Shown here one piece after another: positions 1-9,526 of a DNA stretch of 64,000 bases. The notes beneath the pieces were generated by a model. It saw only the letters and a program-made list of their open reading frames with translations. It was not told where the DNA came from and did not search any database. Position 1 is the first letter of the stretch, and every line of letters begins with the position of its first letter. The position numbers and the translations under genes were made by a program. The DNA comes from Sphingomonadaceae bacterium 3R27C6 (GTDB lineage Bacteria; Pseudomonadota; Alphaproteobacteria; Sphingomonadales; Sphingomonadaceae), in the NCBI GenBank assembly GCA_005503215.1, contig SCNS01000010.1, positions 124,001-188,000 of the forward strand, read 5' to 3'.

Positions 1-1395
1 ACGTGGCGCAAGGCCGCCGACGCGATGTGGCTGCCGGTTGACGCGATGCTCGGCATCAATCCGCAGGACGACGCCTTTCTGGGTCGCCCCGAACTGCCCG
101 GGCTGAAAACGCGCGATCACGGCGGCCCGCTGCTGATGCGATATCACCCCATGATCCTCTTCCGGCACCAGGTGGCGAAGCAGGGCAATGTCGTCCAGGC
201 GATGGCGATGGACCTCGTGTCGATGCCGGTATCGCGGCAGCGGCGCAACCTCGACTATTATAGCCGCGTCACGACGCATGATTCGACGCTCTCGTCGGTG
301 TCGTTCGCCATCGTCGCGGCACGGCTCGGCGAAGAGGCGGCGGCGCTCGATTTCATGCGCGAATGCGCTTTCGTCGATCTGGAAGATCGCCACGGCAACA
401 CCTCGCACGGCCTCCATATGGCCGCGCTGGCGGGAAGCTGGCTGGTCCTGGCGCAGGGGTGGGGCGGATTGCGGCTCGACGGACCGGTTCCGGCGTTCGC
501 GCCAACGCTTCCGTCGGCCTGGCAAGGATACCGCTTCCGCCTGCAATGGCGCGGCAGTGTGATCGAGCTTGCGGTTGACGCTGCGGGCTGCACCTATGGG
601 CTGGTGTCGGGCGCGCCGCTCGACATTCTCGATCATGGGCGCCCGCTGCGCGTCGGCGCGGCCCCCTCGACGCTGGCGCGGCCGACGGTGAAAGGTGCGA
701 TCTTCGACCTCGATGGCGTGCTGACCGACACCGCCGAGGATCATTACCAGGCGTGGCAGTCGCTCGCCGACACATATGGCTTTGCTTTCGACCGCGCGGT
801 GAACGAGCGGTTGAAAGGGGTCGACCGCGCGGGGTCGCTGCGGCTGATCCTTGATCAAGCCGGCGCCGCGGTCGACGCCGGGGCGTTCGACGCGATGCTG
901 GCGGAAAAAAATGCGCTCTACCGCACGCGGCTGGCCGATTATTCGCCCGCCAATCTCTTCGCGGGCGTCACCGGCCTGTTTGCCGAGCTGCGCGCCGCCG
1001 GGCTGAAGATCGGCCTTGCATCGGCGAGCCGCAACGCCGGTGACGTCGTGCGGCTGCTTGGGATTGCCGACCAGTTCGATTTTATCGCCGACGCGGGTGC
1101 GGTCGCGCACGGCAAGCCGGCGCCCGACATCTTTCTGGCCTGTGCCGACGGCATGGGCCTCGCCCCGAACCAATGCGTCGGGATCGAAGACGCCCAAGCG
1201 GGAATTTCGGCCATCCATGCGGCGGGCATGGTGGCTATTGGCATTGGGTCGGAAGAGGCGCTGCCCGATGCCGACCTGCACGTCCCCGCCGTCGGCGATC
1301 TCACGCCCGGCCGGATCCTGTCGGCAGAACAGGCAGCGGCGGCGCGCGGACGCCTTTCAATCGGAACAGGTAAAGTGGAGGATATGCCATGTTGA
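1..1395 (+). CDS. GH65 glycoside phosphorylase fused to beta-phosphoglucomutase (5' partial)
   Basis: The frame is open from base 1, so the gene begins upstream of the window. The first ~215 visible residues match the C-terminal part of GH65 phosphorylases (maltose/trehalose/kojibiose type): a TTHDSTLS motif, a GNTSHGLHMAAL segment and a small C-terminal beta domain. From about visible residue 230 a HAD hydrolase-fold domain begins with FDLDGVLTDT, where the two Asp are the phosphoryl acceptor and acid/base, followed by SASRNA and the GIEDAQAGISA loop typical of beta-phosphoglucomutase. GH65 enzymes release beta-glucose 1-phosphate and the mutase converts it to glucose 6-phosphate, so the fusion would couple both steps. 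It overlaps the next gene by 7 bp. The exact disaccharide cannot be told from this part. Confidence 0.88.
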   Translation, partial: TWRKAADAMWLPVDAMLGINPQDDAFLGRPELPGLKTRDHGGPLLMRYHPMILFRHQVAKQGNVVQAMAMDLVSMPVSRQRRNLDYYSRVTTHDSTLSSVSFAIVAARLGEEAAALDFMRECAFVDLEDRHGNTSHGLHMAALAGSWLVLAQGWGGLRLDGPVPAFAPTLPSAWQGYRFRLQWRGSVIELAVDAAGCTYGLVSGAPLDILDHGRPLRVGAAPSTLARPTVKGAIFDLDGVLTDTAEDHYQAWQSLADTYGFAFDRAVNERLKGVDRAGSLRLILDQAGAAVDAGAFDAMLAEKNALYRTRLADYSPANLFAGVTGLFAELRAAGLKIGLASASRNAGDVVRLLGIADQFDFIADAGAVAHGKPAPDIFLACADGMGLAPNQCVGIEDAQAGISAIHAAGMVAIGIGSEEALPDADLHVPAVGDLTPGRILSAEQAAAARGRLSIGTGKVEDMPC

Positions 1396-3752
1396 ATCGA
1401 ACCTATTTGCTGTCGTCGATCGCGCTCGCCGCGCTGCCGGCCACGGCTTTCGCCCAGGAAGCGCCGCAACCCGACGACGCGGCGGCGGCCAATGAAGAGA
1501 TCATCGTCACCGGCACCGCCGGCGGCGGCGTGAACCGCCAGGACGCGGCGTTCGCGATCACCAGCATCAATTCGGACGCGATCGATCGCGCCGCGCCGAA
1601 CAGCACCGCCGACCTGTTCAAGGTCATCCCCGGCGTGTCGGCCGAAAGCTCGGGCGGCCAGAATGGCGCGAACATCTTCGTGCGCGGCTATCCCTCGGGC
1701 GGCGACGCCGAATTCGTCACGCTAACGGTGCAGGGCGTGCCCTTCTTCTCGCCCCCGACCTTGTCGTTCCTCGAAAACACCCAGCTGATCCGCATCGACG
1801 AGACGATCGATCGCGTCGAGGCGGTTCGCGGCGGCACCGGCGCGCTGTTCGGTAATGGCCAGCCCGGCCTCACCGTCAACTTCGTCCAGAAGGAAGGCGG
1901 GCGCGATTTCGAGGGGCTCGTGAAGGCGAGCATCACCGACTATGGCGACCTGCGCGGCGACATGCTGCTTTCGGGTCCGCTCGGCGAGAATACCAGCTTC
2001 ATGGTCGGCGGCTATTATTCGAGCGGTGAGGGCATCCGCAGCCCCGGCTTCACCGCTGAAAAGGGCGGCCAGATCACCGGCAATATCCGCCACGATCTCG
2101 ACAAGGGCTCGATCCTCGTCTTTGCACGCTACCTCAACGATCGCGGCCAGTGGCTGCTGCCGATCCCGGTGATCCGCGACGGCAACAAGGTGCGCCAGTT
2201 CGGCAATATCGATCCCGGCACCGGCGTGCTCGCGGGCCCCGAAACGCGGCTCAGCACGCTGCCCGACGGAACGCGCACCGACCTTGCCGACGGCCGCGGC
2301 GCAAAGCTGATCAACCTCGGCACCAATTTCGATTACGAGATCGGCGAGGGTTTCCAGCTGCGCTACCGCGCGAGCTATTTGAAGGGCGATGCCGACACGA
2401 CCGGCCTCGTCCCCGCGAGCACCGCGATGACCGCCGACGCCTATGCCGCCTCGCTCGGCAGCACGGTGGGCAGCCTGACCTATGTAAACGGCGGGCAAGC
2501 GGTGGCCGGCACGCAGCAGGTGATCCGCGCGGGCACGTGGATCGTGCGCAAGCAGATCGAGGATTTCACCAACGACCTCGCGGTCGAATGGGAAAGCGGG
2601 AACAACAAGTTCACCGTCGGCGCCTATTATTCGGACTTCTCGTCGGACGATCAGTGGAACCTTGGCAACGTCCACCTGCTGACCGCCGAAAATCACGGTC
2701 GCCTGCTCAACCTGACGCTCGCCGACGGCCGGGTCGCGTCGAGCAACGGCTTTACCCAGGGTTCGTTCTTCAACGTCAACGCCGCCTATGACGGCCGCGA
2801 ATATGCCTTTTATGCGGTCGACGAGTTCCAGATCACGCCCGAGCTGCGCTTCGACGCCGGGTTGCGCTACCAGAATTACAAGGCGACGGGCACGATCGAG
2901 AACAACAGCTCGGTCGACACCGACAACAACCCGAATACGCTGTACAACAACGGCACCGCGGTGCTCAACGGCACCTTCCGCAACATCGCGTACAAGAAGG
3001 GCGCGTGGTCGTGGACCGCGGGGCTCAACTATGACGTCTCGTCGTCGGTCGGCGTCTATGCCCGTTACAACCGCGGCAACACCAACCCCTTCTTCGACAA
3101 TCTGCGCGACGGGATTTTCGTGTCGCCGCGCGTCGACAACTTCGAGGGCGGGGTGAAGGTTCGCACCGATCTCGTGTCGCTCTATGCCACGCTGTTCCAT
3201 ACCAAGTTCAAGGGGCTGGTGACGACGGTGATCCAGAATGGCGCGCCGGTTGCCGACATCGGCGGCGCGCGCAGCACCGGGATCGAGCTCGAAGGGCAGA
3301 TCCGTCCGATCGACAATTTCGCCATCGCCTTCTCGGGCACCTGGCTCGATGCGAAGTACCGCGATTTCTTCGCGGGCGGCGGGACGATCGACCTCAGCGG
3401 CAACCGCGTGCAACGCCAGCCGAAGTGGCAGTGGCGCGTGACGCCGTCGTACGACATCGAATTTGGCGACAATAGCAAAGTCTCGCTCTATTCGACCTTC
3501 AGCTATGTCGGCGACCGCTTCTCCGACACCGCGAACACCCAGTCGCTGCCGCATTATTTCAAGATCGATGCGGGGGTAACCGTTGACGTCAACGACGCGC
3601 TGCAGTTCGCCGTGACCGCCGACAATCTGACCGACAAGGTCGGCCTGACCGAAGGCGATCCGCGCACGCTGGGGCAGGCAGGGGGCGAAGTCGTCAACGC
3701 GCGCCCGATCCTCGGCCGGTCGTTCCGCTTCAGCGCGGCCTATAAATTCTAA
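1389..3752 (+). CDS. TonB-dependent outer-membrane receptor (alpha-glucoside locus)
   Basis: A 787-residue protein with an Ala-rich signal peptide ending near ATAFAQ, a TonB-box-like EEIIVTGT, a plug domain (residues ~55-170, including IDRVEAVRGGTGALFG) and a long C-terminal beta-barrel ending in the outer-membrane signature AAYKF. It would import a ligand across the outer membrane using TonB/ExbBD energy. The ATG overlaps the stop of the GH65-mutase gene and a GGAGG lies about 6 bases upstream, so it is translated as part of that operon. The substrate is inferred from context as a maltose-like or other alpha-gluco-oligosaccharide. A strong terminator follows. Confidence 0.9.
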   Translation: MLNRTYLLSSIALAALPATAFAQEAPQPDDAAAANEEIIVTGTAGGGVNRQDAAFAITSINSDAIDRAAPNSTADLFKVIPGVSAESSGGQNGANIFVRGYPSGGDAEFVTLTVQGVPFFSPPTLSFLENTQLIRIDETIDRVEAVRGGTGALFGNGQPGLTVNFVQKEGGRDFEGLVKASITDYGDLRGDMLLSGPLGENTSFMVGGYYSSGEGIRSPGFTAEKGGQITGNIRHDLDKGSILVFARYLNDRGQWLLPIPVIRDGNKVRQFGNIDPGTGVLAGPETRLSTLPDGTRTDLADGRGAKLINLGTNFDYEIGEGFQLRYRASYLKGDADTTGLVPASTAMTADAYAASLGSTVGSLTYVNGGQAVAGTQQVIRAGTWIVRKQIEDFTNDLAVEWESGNNKFTVGAYYSDFSSDDQWNLGNVHLLTAENHGRLLNLTLADGRVASSNGFTQGSFFNVNAAYDGREYAFYAVDEFQITPELRFDAGLRYQNYKATGTIENNSSVDTDNNPNTLYNNGTAVLNGTFRNIAYKKGAWSWTAGLNYDVSSSVGVYARYNRGNTNPFFDNLRDGIFVSPRVDNFEGGVKVRTDLVSLYATLFHTKFKGLVTTVIQNGAPVADIGGARSTGIELEGQIRPIDNFAIAFSGTWLDAKYRDFFAGGGTIDLSGNRVQRQPKWQWRVTPSYDIEFGDNSKVSLYSTFSYVGDRFSDTANTQSLPHYFKIDAGVTVDVNDALQFAVTADNLTDKVGLTEGDPRTLGQAGGEVVNARPILGRSFRFSAAYKF

Positions 3753-3769
3753 AAGGATCATCCCTCCCT

Positions 3770-3808
3770 GGGTGGCCGCGGCCTCTTCGCGGCCACCCCT
3801 CTTTTTCT
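3770..3808 (+). terminator. Rho-independent terminator after the TonB receptor
   Basis: An 11-bp perfect stem (GGGTGGCCGCG / CGCGGCCACCC) with a 7-base loop is followed by CTCTTTTTCT. It separates the receptor gene from the MFS gene, which has its own ribosome binding site, so MFS expression may depend on readthrough or a separate promoter. Confidence 0.88.
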
Positions 3809-3822
3809 GCTAAGGACGGCTG

Positions 3823-5052
3823 ATGGCGCGCACTCGACTGATCGCAGCACTGATCCTGACTTACGTCGCCTTTGCGATGCTGCTCAACAGCGTCGGGACA
3901 GTGATCCTTCAGTCGATTTCCAGTTTTGATGTCACCAAGCCGCAGGCGAGCACGCTAGAGGGTTTCAAGGACATCACGATCGCGGTCGTGTCGTTCGTGA
4001 CCGCGAGTTATCTGCCGCGTCTTGGCCTTCGCAACGCGCTGATCGGCGCGCTCATCCTCGCGATCGCCGGTTGTATCGTCATGCCGCTCGTCGGCAGCTT
4101 CGGCGCCGCACAGCTTCATTTCGCGATGGTCGGCGCGGCCTTTGCGGTTGCCAAGGTCGTCGTCTATTCGATGATCGGCCTCGTCACCGACAGCCCGCGG
4201 AAGCATGCCAGCCTGACCAGCCTGATCGAAGGCATGTTCATGGTCGGCGTCCTGTCCTCCTATTGGGTGTTCAGCGCCTTCATCGACCCGACCGGCCTCC
4301 GCTGGCTGAACGCCTATTGGGTGCTCGGCGCGATTACGGCACTGGCGCTCGCGCTGTTACTCACAGCGCGGGTCGACGAACATCGCACGCACGAGGGCGA
4401 AGGAGCGGCCGCAAGCGAGGGGCCACCGTTCGTCGCGATGCTCAAGCTCGCGGCGCTGCCGCTGGTGCTGGTCTTCGTCGCCTGCGCCTTTCTGTTCGTG
4501 CTGATCGAACAGGGAATCCAGAGCTGGCTGCCGACCTTCAACAACGAGGTGCTGCACTTGCCCGCGCAGATGAGCGTGCAGGCGGCCAGCCTGTTCGCCG
4601 CGTGCCTTGCGATCGGGCGCTTCGGCGCGGGCGCGGTCATGGCGCGCTTCGACTGGTATCCGGTACTGAACGTCTGCCTCGCATCGCTTGCGGCGCTGAT
4701 CATCCTCGTGCTGCCGCTCGCCGACGGCCTCTCCCCCGGGGCGATCCATAGTTGGGGCGACGCGCCGATCGCGGCCTTCCTCTTTCCGCTGATCGGCATC
4801 GCGCTGGCGCCGGTCTATCCAACGATCATCTCGGTGATGCTGAGCGCCATGCCCAATCGCCAGCACCCATCGCTGATGGGGCTCGTCGTCGTCTTCTCGG
4901 CGCTCGGCGGGACGACCGGATCGGTCATTACCGGCGCCATCTTCGCGCATCTCGACGGGCGCACCGCGTTCACGCTGATGCTTGTCCCGACGGCGATGCT
5001 TGCTGGCGGGCTCTTTTTGCTCCGCCGCAGGATCCAGGTCATAGAAGCCTGA
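3823..5052 (+). CDS. MFS sugar transporter
   Basis: A 409-residue, very hydrophobic protein with about twelve predicted membrane segments and a charged central loop around residue 190 (DEHRTHEGEG), as in major facilitator transporters. The layout (short N-terminus, IGRFGAG after segment 7, no large loops) resembles the fucose/glucose-permease side of the superfamily, but I cannot assign a subfamily firmly. The ATG follows AAGGA by six bases. Its position after a GH65-mutase fusion and a TonB receptor suggests inner-membrane uptake of the same disaccharide or its glucose product. Confidence 0.8.
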   Translation: MARTRLIAALILTYVAFAMLLNSVGTVILQSISSFDVTKPQASTLEGFKDITIAVVSFVTASYLPRLGLRNALIGALILAIAGCIVMPLVGSFGAAQLHFAMVGAAFAVAKVVVYSMIGLVTDSPRKHASLTSLIEGMFMVGVLSSYWVFSAFIDPTGLRWLNAYWVLGAITALALALLLTARVDEHRTHEGEGAAASEGPPFVAMLKLAALPLVLVFVACAFLFVLIEQGIQSWLPTFNNEVLHLPAQMSVQAASLFAACLAIGRFGAGAVMARFDWYPVLNVCLASLAALIILVLPLADGLSPGAIHSWGDAPIAAFLFPLIGIALAPVYPTIISVMLSAMPNRQHPSLMGLVVVFSALGGTTGSVITGAIFAHLDGRTAFTLMLVPTAMLAGGLFLLRRRIQVIEA

Positions 5053-5184
5053 TTCCAGAGGAGGGCGAGCCATGGTCGCCAACCGGTTGGGTACACCGAG
5101 AGGGGTGGCCAGCGTTTTCCTGCGAGCGATTCCGAGGTCCGCTATGCGCTCCCGCGAATCCAGTTCGCCGGCGATCGGACCCTC

Positions 5185-5655
5185 CTAAAGCAGCTCGAAC
5201 ACATCGTAGCGTACCGCGCCGCCGATGCTGGCGCCGAGCCCGACGGCGACGATGTCGTTGAGCCATAGATAGCGCTCGTCCCCGGTCTCGAACATCGGGG
5301 TGGTGCGGAAATAGATTTCGGCCCTTTCCTCCGGCGTCCGCGGGCCGCCGTTCCGCGCATGTTTGTGCGCGGCCGACAGCGGGCGCAGCACGCCGCGATA
5401 GGAGACATAGATCAAGGCGCCATCGTGCGTTTCCATCGTGATGCGCGCGTCGAGCCGCAGTGTGTCATTGTCGTCGATCGTCGCCCAGTCGCCGCCGCTC
5501 GGCATCACGCGGCCGTGCAGCCGCTCGCCCTCGACCTCACCGCCGGTCAGCGCGGCGATCATCCGGCGCCCGAAATGTGCCTTGCCGATCATCTGCTGCG
5601 GCTCGGTGAAGCTGGCTCTGTACGAACAGAGGTAGCGGAAACGGGGTTCTTCCAT
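5185..5655 (-). CDS. DUF3237 (UPF0311) family protein
   Basis: A 156-residue soluble protein matching the DUF3237 pattern: GKAHFGRRMIAALTGGEVEGERLHGRVMPSG...DW, then an Asp-Ala-Arg strand and THDGALIYVSYRGVL, then an FRTTPMFETGDERYLWLN segment. The family is a small beta-barrel of unknown catalytic role, often found in aromatic or lipid catabolic clusters. It lies 67 bp downstream of a TonB receptor on the same strand and is probably co-transcribed with it. The function remains unknown; a steroid or aromatic link is only contextual. Confidence 0.85.
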   Translation of the reverse strand: MEEPRFRYLCSYRASFTEPQQMIGKAHFGRRMIAALTGGEVEGERLHGRVMPSGGDWATIDDNDTLRLDARITMETHDGALIYVSYRGVLRPLSAAHKHARNGGPRTPEERAEIYFRTTPMFETGDERYLWLNDIVAVGLGASIGGAVRYDVFELL

Positions 5656-5722
5656 CGGTCATCCTCTCACTAGTGCAGGGGAGCGAGCGCGGCGGCGAAA
5701 GGGGTGCCGCCGCGCCCGCGGG

Positions 5723-7909
5723 TCACATCTTGAATGCGACCGTTACGCCATAGGTGCGCGGCGGCGCGTAAGGCGTCAGGATCTGGCGAAAGGGGCCGAA
5801 ATAGGTGACATAGGTCGGCGTCAGCTCGTCGGTCAGATTCTTGCCCCACAGCGACAGCTCCCAGCGATCGTCGGGGCCTGAAAGCGAAAGGCGCGCGTCC
5901 AGATTGTCGTGCGAAGGCCAGAGCTGCTGCGGGATGTTCGACGCCTCGAAAAAGGCGTCGTCGACCCAGCTGTAATCGACGCGCAGCTTCGCCGACAGGT
6001 CGCCGACGGGGGTTTCGAACTGGCCGCCGATGTTGAACTTGTTCTTCGGCGAGCGCGGCAGCTGGTTGCCGGCGTAATTCTGGCCCGGGATCGTATATTC
6101 GGTGAACTTCGCATCGAGATACGCATAGCTGCCGTCGATCTGGAATCCCTCGAACGGCCGCGCCACCGCCTCGACCTCGATCCCCTTGATCCGCGCCTTC
6201 GCCGCGTTGCTGACGACAACGCAGCACAGCGGGACGAGCTGCGAGACCTGGAGGTCCGAATAGTCGGTACGGAACGCCGCGACGTTGAGCCGCAGGCGCC
6301 GGTCGAGCCAGTCGGTCTTTGCGCCGACCTCATAGCCCCAGGCGAATTCGGGGTCATAGGGAGTCGAAGCCCCCGCCGCGGTGCCCGAAAGTCCTTGGAA
6401 GCCACCGCTCTTGTAGCCGCGTGCGACCGAGGCATAGAGCAGCACGTCGTCGGTCGCCTTCCAGTTGAGCGCGAAGCGCGGCGTGAAGGCCTTCCAGCTC
6501 TTCTTCCCGGTCACGTCATAGCCGGCGAGCGAGCCCAGCGGTGGCGGCAGGCCGGGGCCGCTGTCGGCCTTGAAGCCCGCGAAACGGCCACTCTTGCGTT
6601 CCCATGTCATGCGCGCGCCGACCGTCGCGGTCAGCGACGGGACGATCTCGACATCAACCTGCCCAAAGATTGCGACGCTGCGCGCATTGACCGACTGCGG
6701 ATAAATGCCGATCCCCGAATTGGCGGGGCTTGGGAAATCCTGGATCTGCCCTTCGACGCGGTCGTTATTCTCCTTCAGGAAATAGACGCCCGTCTGGCCC
6801 TTCAGGCGGCCGCCCCATGCGTCGAAGGACAGGCGCAGTTCCTGGCTGAACTGGCTGTTGTCCTCCTCGCCGAAGCTCGTCGATTCGATCTGCGCCGGCG
6901 GGTTGACCGGGTTGCTGAAAAAGGGGGTGACGAAATTGAACTTCACTTTGCGCAGCGCGGTGAGCGAGGTCAGCGTCCCGAACGGCAGGTCGAGGTTGGC
7001 TTCGGCCGAATAGGTCTGGATCGTCCGTTTGACCTCGCCGTCGATATAGGCGTTCACGACGCGCGGATCGGGGTTGATGCCGACGCAGTGGATGCCGCCC
7101 TGAAAGCTGGTGTCGCAATTATTGTGGCGCGGATTGCCCTTCTGGTCCTGATGCGAAATGTCGGCGCGCAGGATGATGTCGAGCGTGTCGGTGGGCACGA
7201 AACGCAGCGCAACGCGGCCCGTCGTCAGGTTGAGGTCGTTGACGTCATTGCCCGTGGTTTCGTTATATTCGAAGCCGTCGCGCTGCTTGTGCGACAGCCC
7301 CGCCGACAGATAGACCTTGTCGGTCAGCGCCATATTGCCGCGCGCGATCACCCCGACGCGGTCGTAATTGCCATAGGTGCCTTCGAAAAAGAAACTCTCC
7401 TCATCGGTCGGCTTGCGGCTGATGAACTGGACGAGGCCGCCGATCGCATTCTTGCCGAACAGGGTGCCCTGCGGTCCGCGCAGCACCTCGACGCGTTCGA
7501 GGTCGAGCGCGTCGAGGTCGGGGGTGCCGCCGCGCCCCGCATAGACGCCGTCGATGAAGACGACGACCGACGGGTCGCCGCCGGCGTTCTGGCTGATCCC
7601 CGGCGCGCTGCCGATGCCGCGCATCGCGAAGTTGGTGTTGATCGGGTCGACCGCGCTGACCGCAAGGCCCGGGGTGCGGATCGCGATGTCCTGCACCGTT
7701 TCGATGCTGTTGTCGCGAAGCTGCTCGGCGCCGAAGGCGGTGACCGAGACGGGGACGTCCTGAAGCCGCTGTTCCTGTCGCTGCGCGGTGACGATGATGT
7801 CGCCGCTCGTGTCGTCGGCGGCCTCCTGCGCCGCGGCGGCCGCAGGCAGCGCGACGATCGCCGCGCCGGCCAAGAAGAGGATGGACTGCTTCCTTCCGAA
7901 ATTTGTCAT
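5723..7909 (-). CDS. TonB-dependent receptor (first receptor of the sulfatase region)
   Basis: A 728-residue protein with a cleavable signal (ending AAAAAQ), TonB box GDIIVTAQR, the plug motif RLQDVPVSVTAF common in sphingomonad receptors, and LERVEVLRGPQGTLFGKNAIGG. The C-terminal barrel ends in YGVTVAFKM. It is read divergently from the MFS gene at 8056, sharing a 146-bp control region with a 24-bp palindrome. GGGAG lies upstream of the ATG. This receptor class is often used for aromatic or terpenoid-like ligands in sphingomonads; the actual ligand is not known. Confidence 0.9.
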   Translation of the reverse strand: MTNFGRKQSILFLAGAAIVALPAAAAAQEAADDTSGDIIVTAQRQEQRLQDVPVSVTAFGAEQLRDNSIETVQDIAIRTPGLAVSAVDPINTNFAMRGIGSAPGISQNAGGDPSVVVFIDGVYAGRGGTPDLDALDLERVEVLRGPQGTLFGKNAIGGLVQFISRKPTDEESFFFEGTYGNYDRVGVIARGNMALTDKVYLSAGLSHKQRDGFEYNETTGNDVNDLNLTTGRVALRFVPTDTLDIILRADISHQDQKGNPRHNNCDTSFQGGIHCVGINPDPRVVNAYIDGEVKRTIQTYSAEANLDLPFGTLTSLTALRKVKFNFVTPFFSNPVNPPAQIESTSFGEEDNSQFSQELRLSFDAWGGRLKGQTGVYFLKENNDRVEGQIQDFPSPANSGIGIYPQSVNARSVAIFGQVDVEIVPSLTATVGARMTWERKSGRFAGFKADSGPGLPPPLGSLAGYDVTGKKSWKAFTPRFALNWKATDDVLLYASVARGYKSGGFQGLSGTAAGASTPYDPEFAWGYEVGAKTDWLDRRLRLNVAAFRTDYSDLQVSQLVPLCCVVVSNAAKARIKGIEVEAVARPFEGFQIDGSYAYLDAKFTEYTIPGQNYAGNQLPRSPKNKFNIGGQFETPVGDLSAKLRVDYSWVDDAFFEASNIPQQLWPSHDNLDARLSLSGPDDRWELSLWGKNLTDELTPTYVTYFGPFRQILTPYAPPRTYGVTVAFKM

Positions 7910-7969
7910 ATCGCGTCTCCCAACACGTTGTTTTTTCGTGCGTCCCGATCATGCTTGACTCGGTTGCCA

Positions 7970-7993
7970 ATTTACTTAGTTTGCTAAGTAAAT
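7970..7993. promoter_or_regulatory. 24-bp palindromic operator between divergent receptor and MFS genes
   Basis: A perfect inverted repeat with 10-bp arms, ATTTACTTAG and CTAAGTAAAT, separated by TTTG. It sits in the only AT-rich part of the divergent intergenic region and carries the core CTTAG-N4-CTAAG also found before the sulfatase gene. A TATAAC at 8001 could be a -10 for the rightward gene. The size and symmetry suit a dimeric winged-helix regulator of the MarR type; the gene at 9527 is the obvious candidate. Confidence 0.78.
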
Positions 7994-8055
7994 GTTACTA
8001 TATAACAGGCTGGCTTGCGGTGCAAGAGCGAGCGGCGATCGGGAGGACAGGATCG

Positions 8056-9432
8056 ATGGCGACAAAGATCGCGACAGGCGCGCCGCAAGGCGAACTGGGC
8101 GGGGAAGCGGATGCCGAGCCGGGCTGGCCGCGCCCCGCCTATAGCTGGTACGTCGTCGGCGTCCTGCTGCTCGCCTATACGCTGTCCTTCGTCGATCGGA
8201 TGATTCTCAGCCTGCTCGTCGCGCCGATCCGTGCCGCGCTGAACATTTCGGATACCGAAGTCAGCCTGCTCATCGGGCTCGCCTTCGCGCTCTTCTATAC
8301 AGTGCTAGGCCTTCCGATCGCGTGGATCGCCGACCGGTGGAACCGCCGGAACCTGATTGTGTCGGGCGTGGCGCTGTGGAGCGTGATGACCGCGGCGTGC
8401 GGCTTCGCCGGAAGCTATGCGACGCTGTTTCTTGCGCGCATGGGAGTGGGGGTGGGCGAAGCGGCGCTGTCGCCCGCGGCCTATTCGATGCTCAGCGACA
8501 TGTTTCCGCGCAATAAGCTTGCGCGCGCGATGGCGGTCTATTCGATCGGCGTGCCGCTCGGATCGGGCGTCGCGATGATCCTCGGGTCTTTTGTCGTCCA
8601 GGCTGTGCTTGCGGCGCCGATGGTCGACCTGCCGCTGATCGGTCCGGTCGACGCCTGGCGTACGATCTTCCTGTGGGTCGCAGCGCCGGGGCTGCTCGTC
8701 TGCCTGTTGCTGCTGACCGTGCGCGAACCGCTGCGGCATGGCCTCCAGCGGACCGCCGCACCCGGCGATATGGCCTCGGCACCCGGTTTTCTGGCGCATC
8801 TTGCCGGACAGCGCGCCGCGCTGGGGGCGTTGTTCGCGGGCATGTCGCTGATCGGACTCGTCATGTACGGCGTGATCGCCTGGGTGCCGACCTTCTTCGC
8901 GCGCACCTATGGCATGGATGTATCGCAGGCCGGGCTGTGGTTCGGGCTGATCATGGCGACCGGAGGGGCGGCGGGGCTGGTGATGGGCGGGACGCTCGCC
9001 GACCGGATGTTCGCAAAGGGCGTTCCCGATGCGCATCTGCGCGTGATGCGGCTGTCGATCCTGCTTGGTGGGCCGCCCTTGCTCGCGGCGACGCTGATGC
9101 CGGATGCGACGCTGGCCTTCGTGATGCTCGCGCTCGCCTTTCCGATGCTGACGATGCACGGCGTCGGAACTGTCGCGTTGCAGTTCATCACGCCGAACGA
9201 ATATCGCGCCCGCGTCACCGCACTCTATTTCTTCGTGGTCAATCTGACCGGGCTCGGCTTCGGTCCGATGCTGATCGCATTGCTCACCGATCATCTCTTC
9301 GCCGACGACGGGGCGCTGCGCTATTCGATCGCCCTGGTGACGGGTATCGCGTTGCCGCTCGCGGCGATCATCCTCACCGCGGGCTTTTCGGCTTTCGCGC
9401 GCGATCTCGCCAAAATGACGGACGCCGGTTGA
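8056..9432 (+). CDS. Spinster-like MFS transporter
   Basis: The chosen ATG (458 residues) is preceded by GGAGGA; the frame stays open further upstream but the residues there do not look like protein. The N-terminal half shows YTLSFVDRMILSLLVAPIR, then GLPIAWIADRWNRRN (MFS motif A) and RMGVGVGEAALSPAAYSM, all typical of Spinster-type major facilitators that are common in sphingomonad degradation clusters. Twelve membrane segments are expected. It faces a TonB receptor gene across a shared operator and precedes a MarR regulator, so it probably moves the same compound across the inner membrane. Confidence 0.87.
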   Translation: MATKIATGAPQGELGGEADAEPGWPRPAYSWYVVGVLLLAYTLSFVDRMILSLLVAPIRAALNISDTEVSLLIGLAFALFYTVLGLPIAWIADRWNRRNLIVSGVALWSVMTAACGFAGSYATLFLARMGVGVGEAALSPAAYSMLSDMFPRNKLARAMAVYSIGVPLGSGVAMILGSFVVQAVLAAPMVDLPLIGPVDAWRTIFLWVAAPGLLVCLLLLTVREPLRHGLQRTAAPGDMASAPGFLAHLAGQRAALGALFAGMSLIGLVMYGVIAWVPTFFARTYGMDVSQAGLWFGLIMATGGAAGLVMGGTLADRMFAKGVPDAHLRVMRLSILLGGPPLLAATLMPDATLAFVMLALAFPMLTMHGVGTVALQFITPNEYRARVTALYFFVVNLTGLGFGPMLIALLTDHLFADDGALRYSIALVTGIALPLAAIILTAGFSAFARDLAKMTDAG

Positions 9433-9526
9433 CCGTAACCGGACCGGGCTCCATGCCGCTGCGGATTGCCCGCAGATCGCGCCGGAGATTCTGACGGGCC
9501 CGCACCGCGGCCAAAGGAAGACGACG

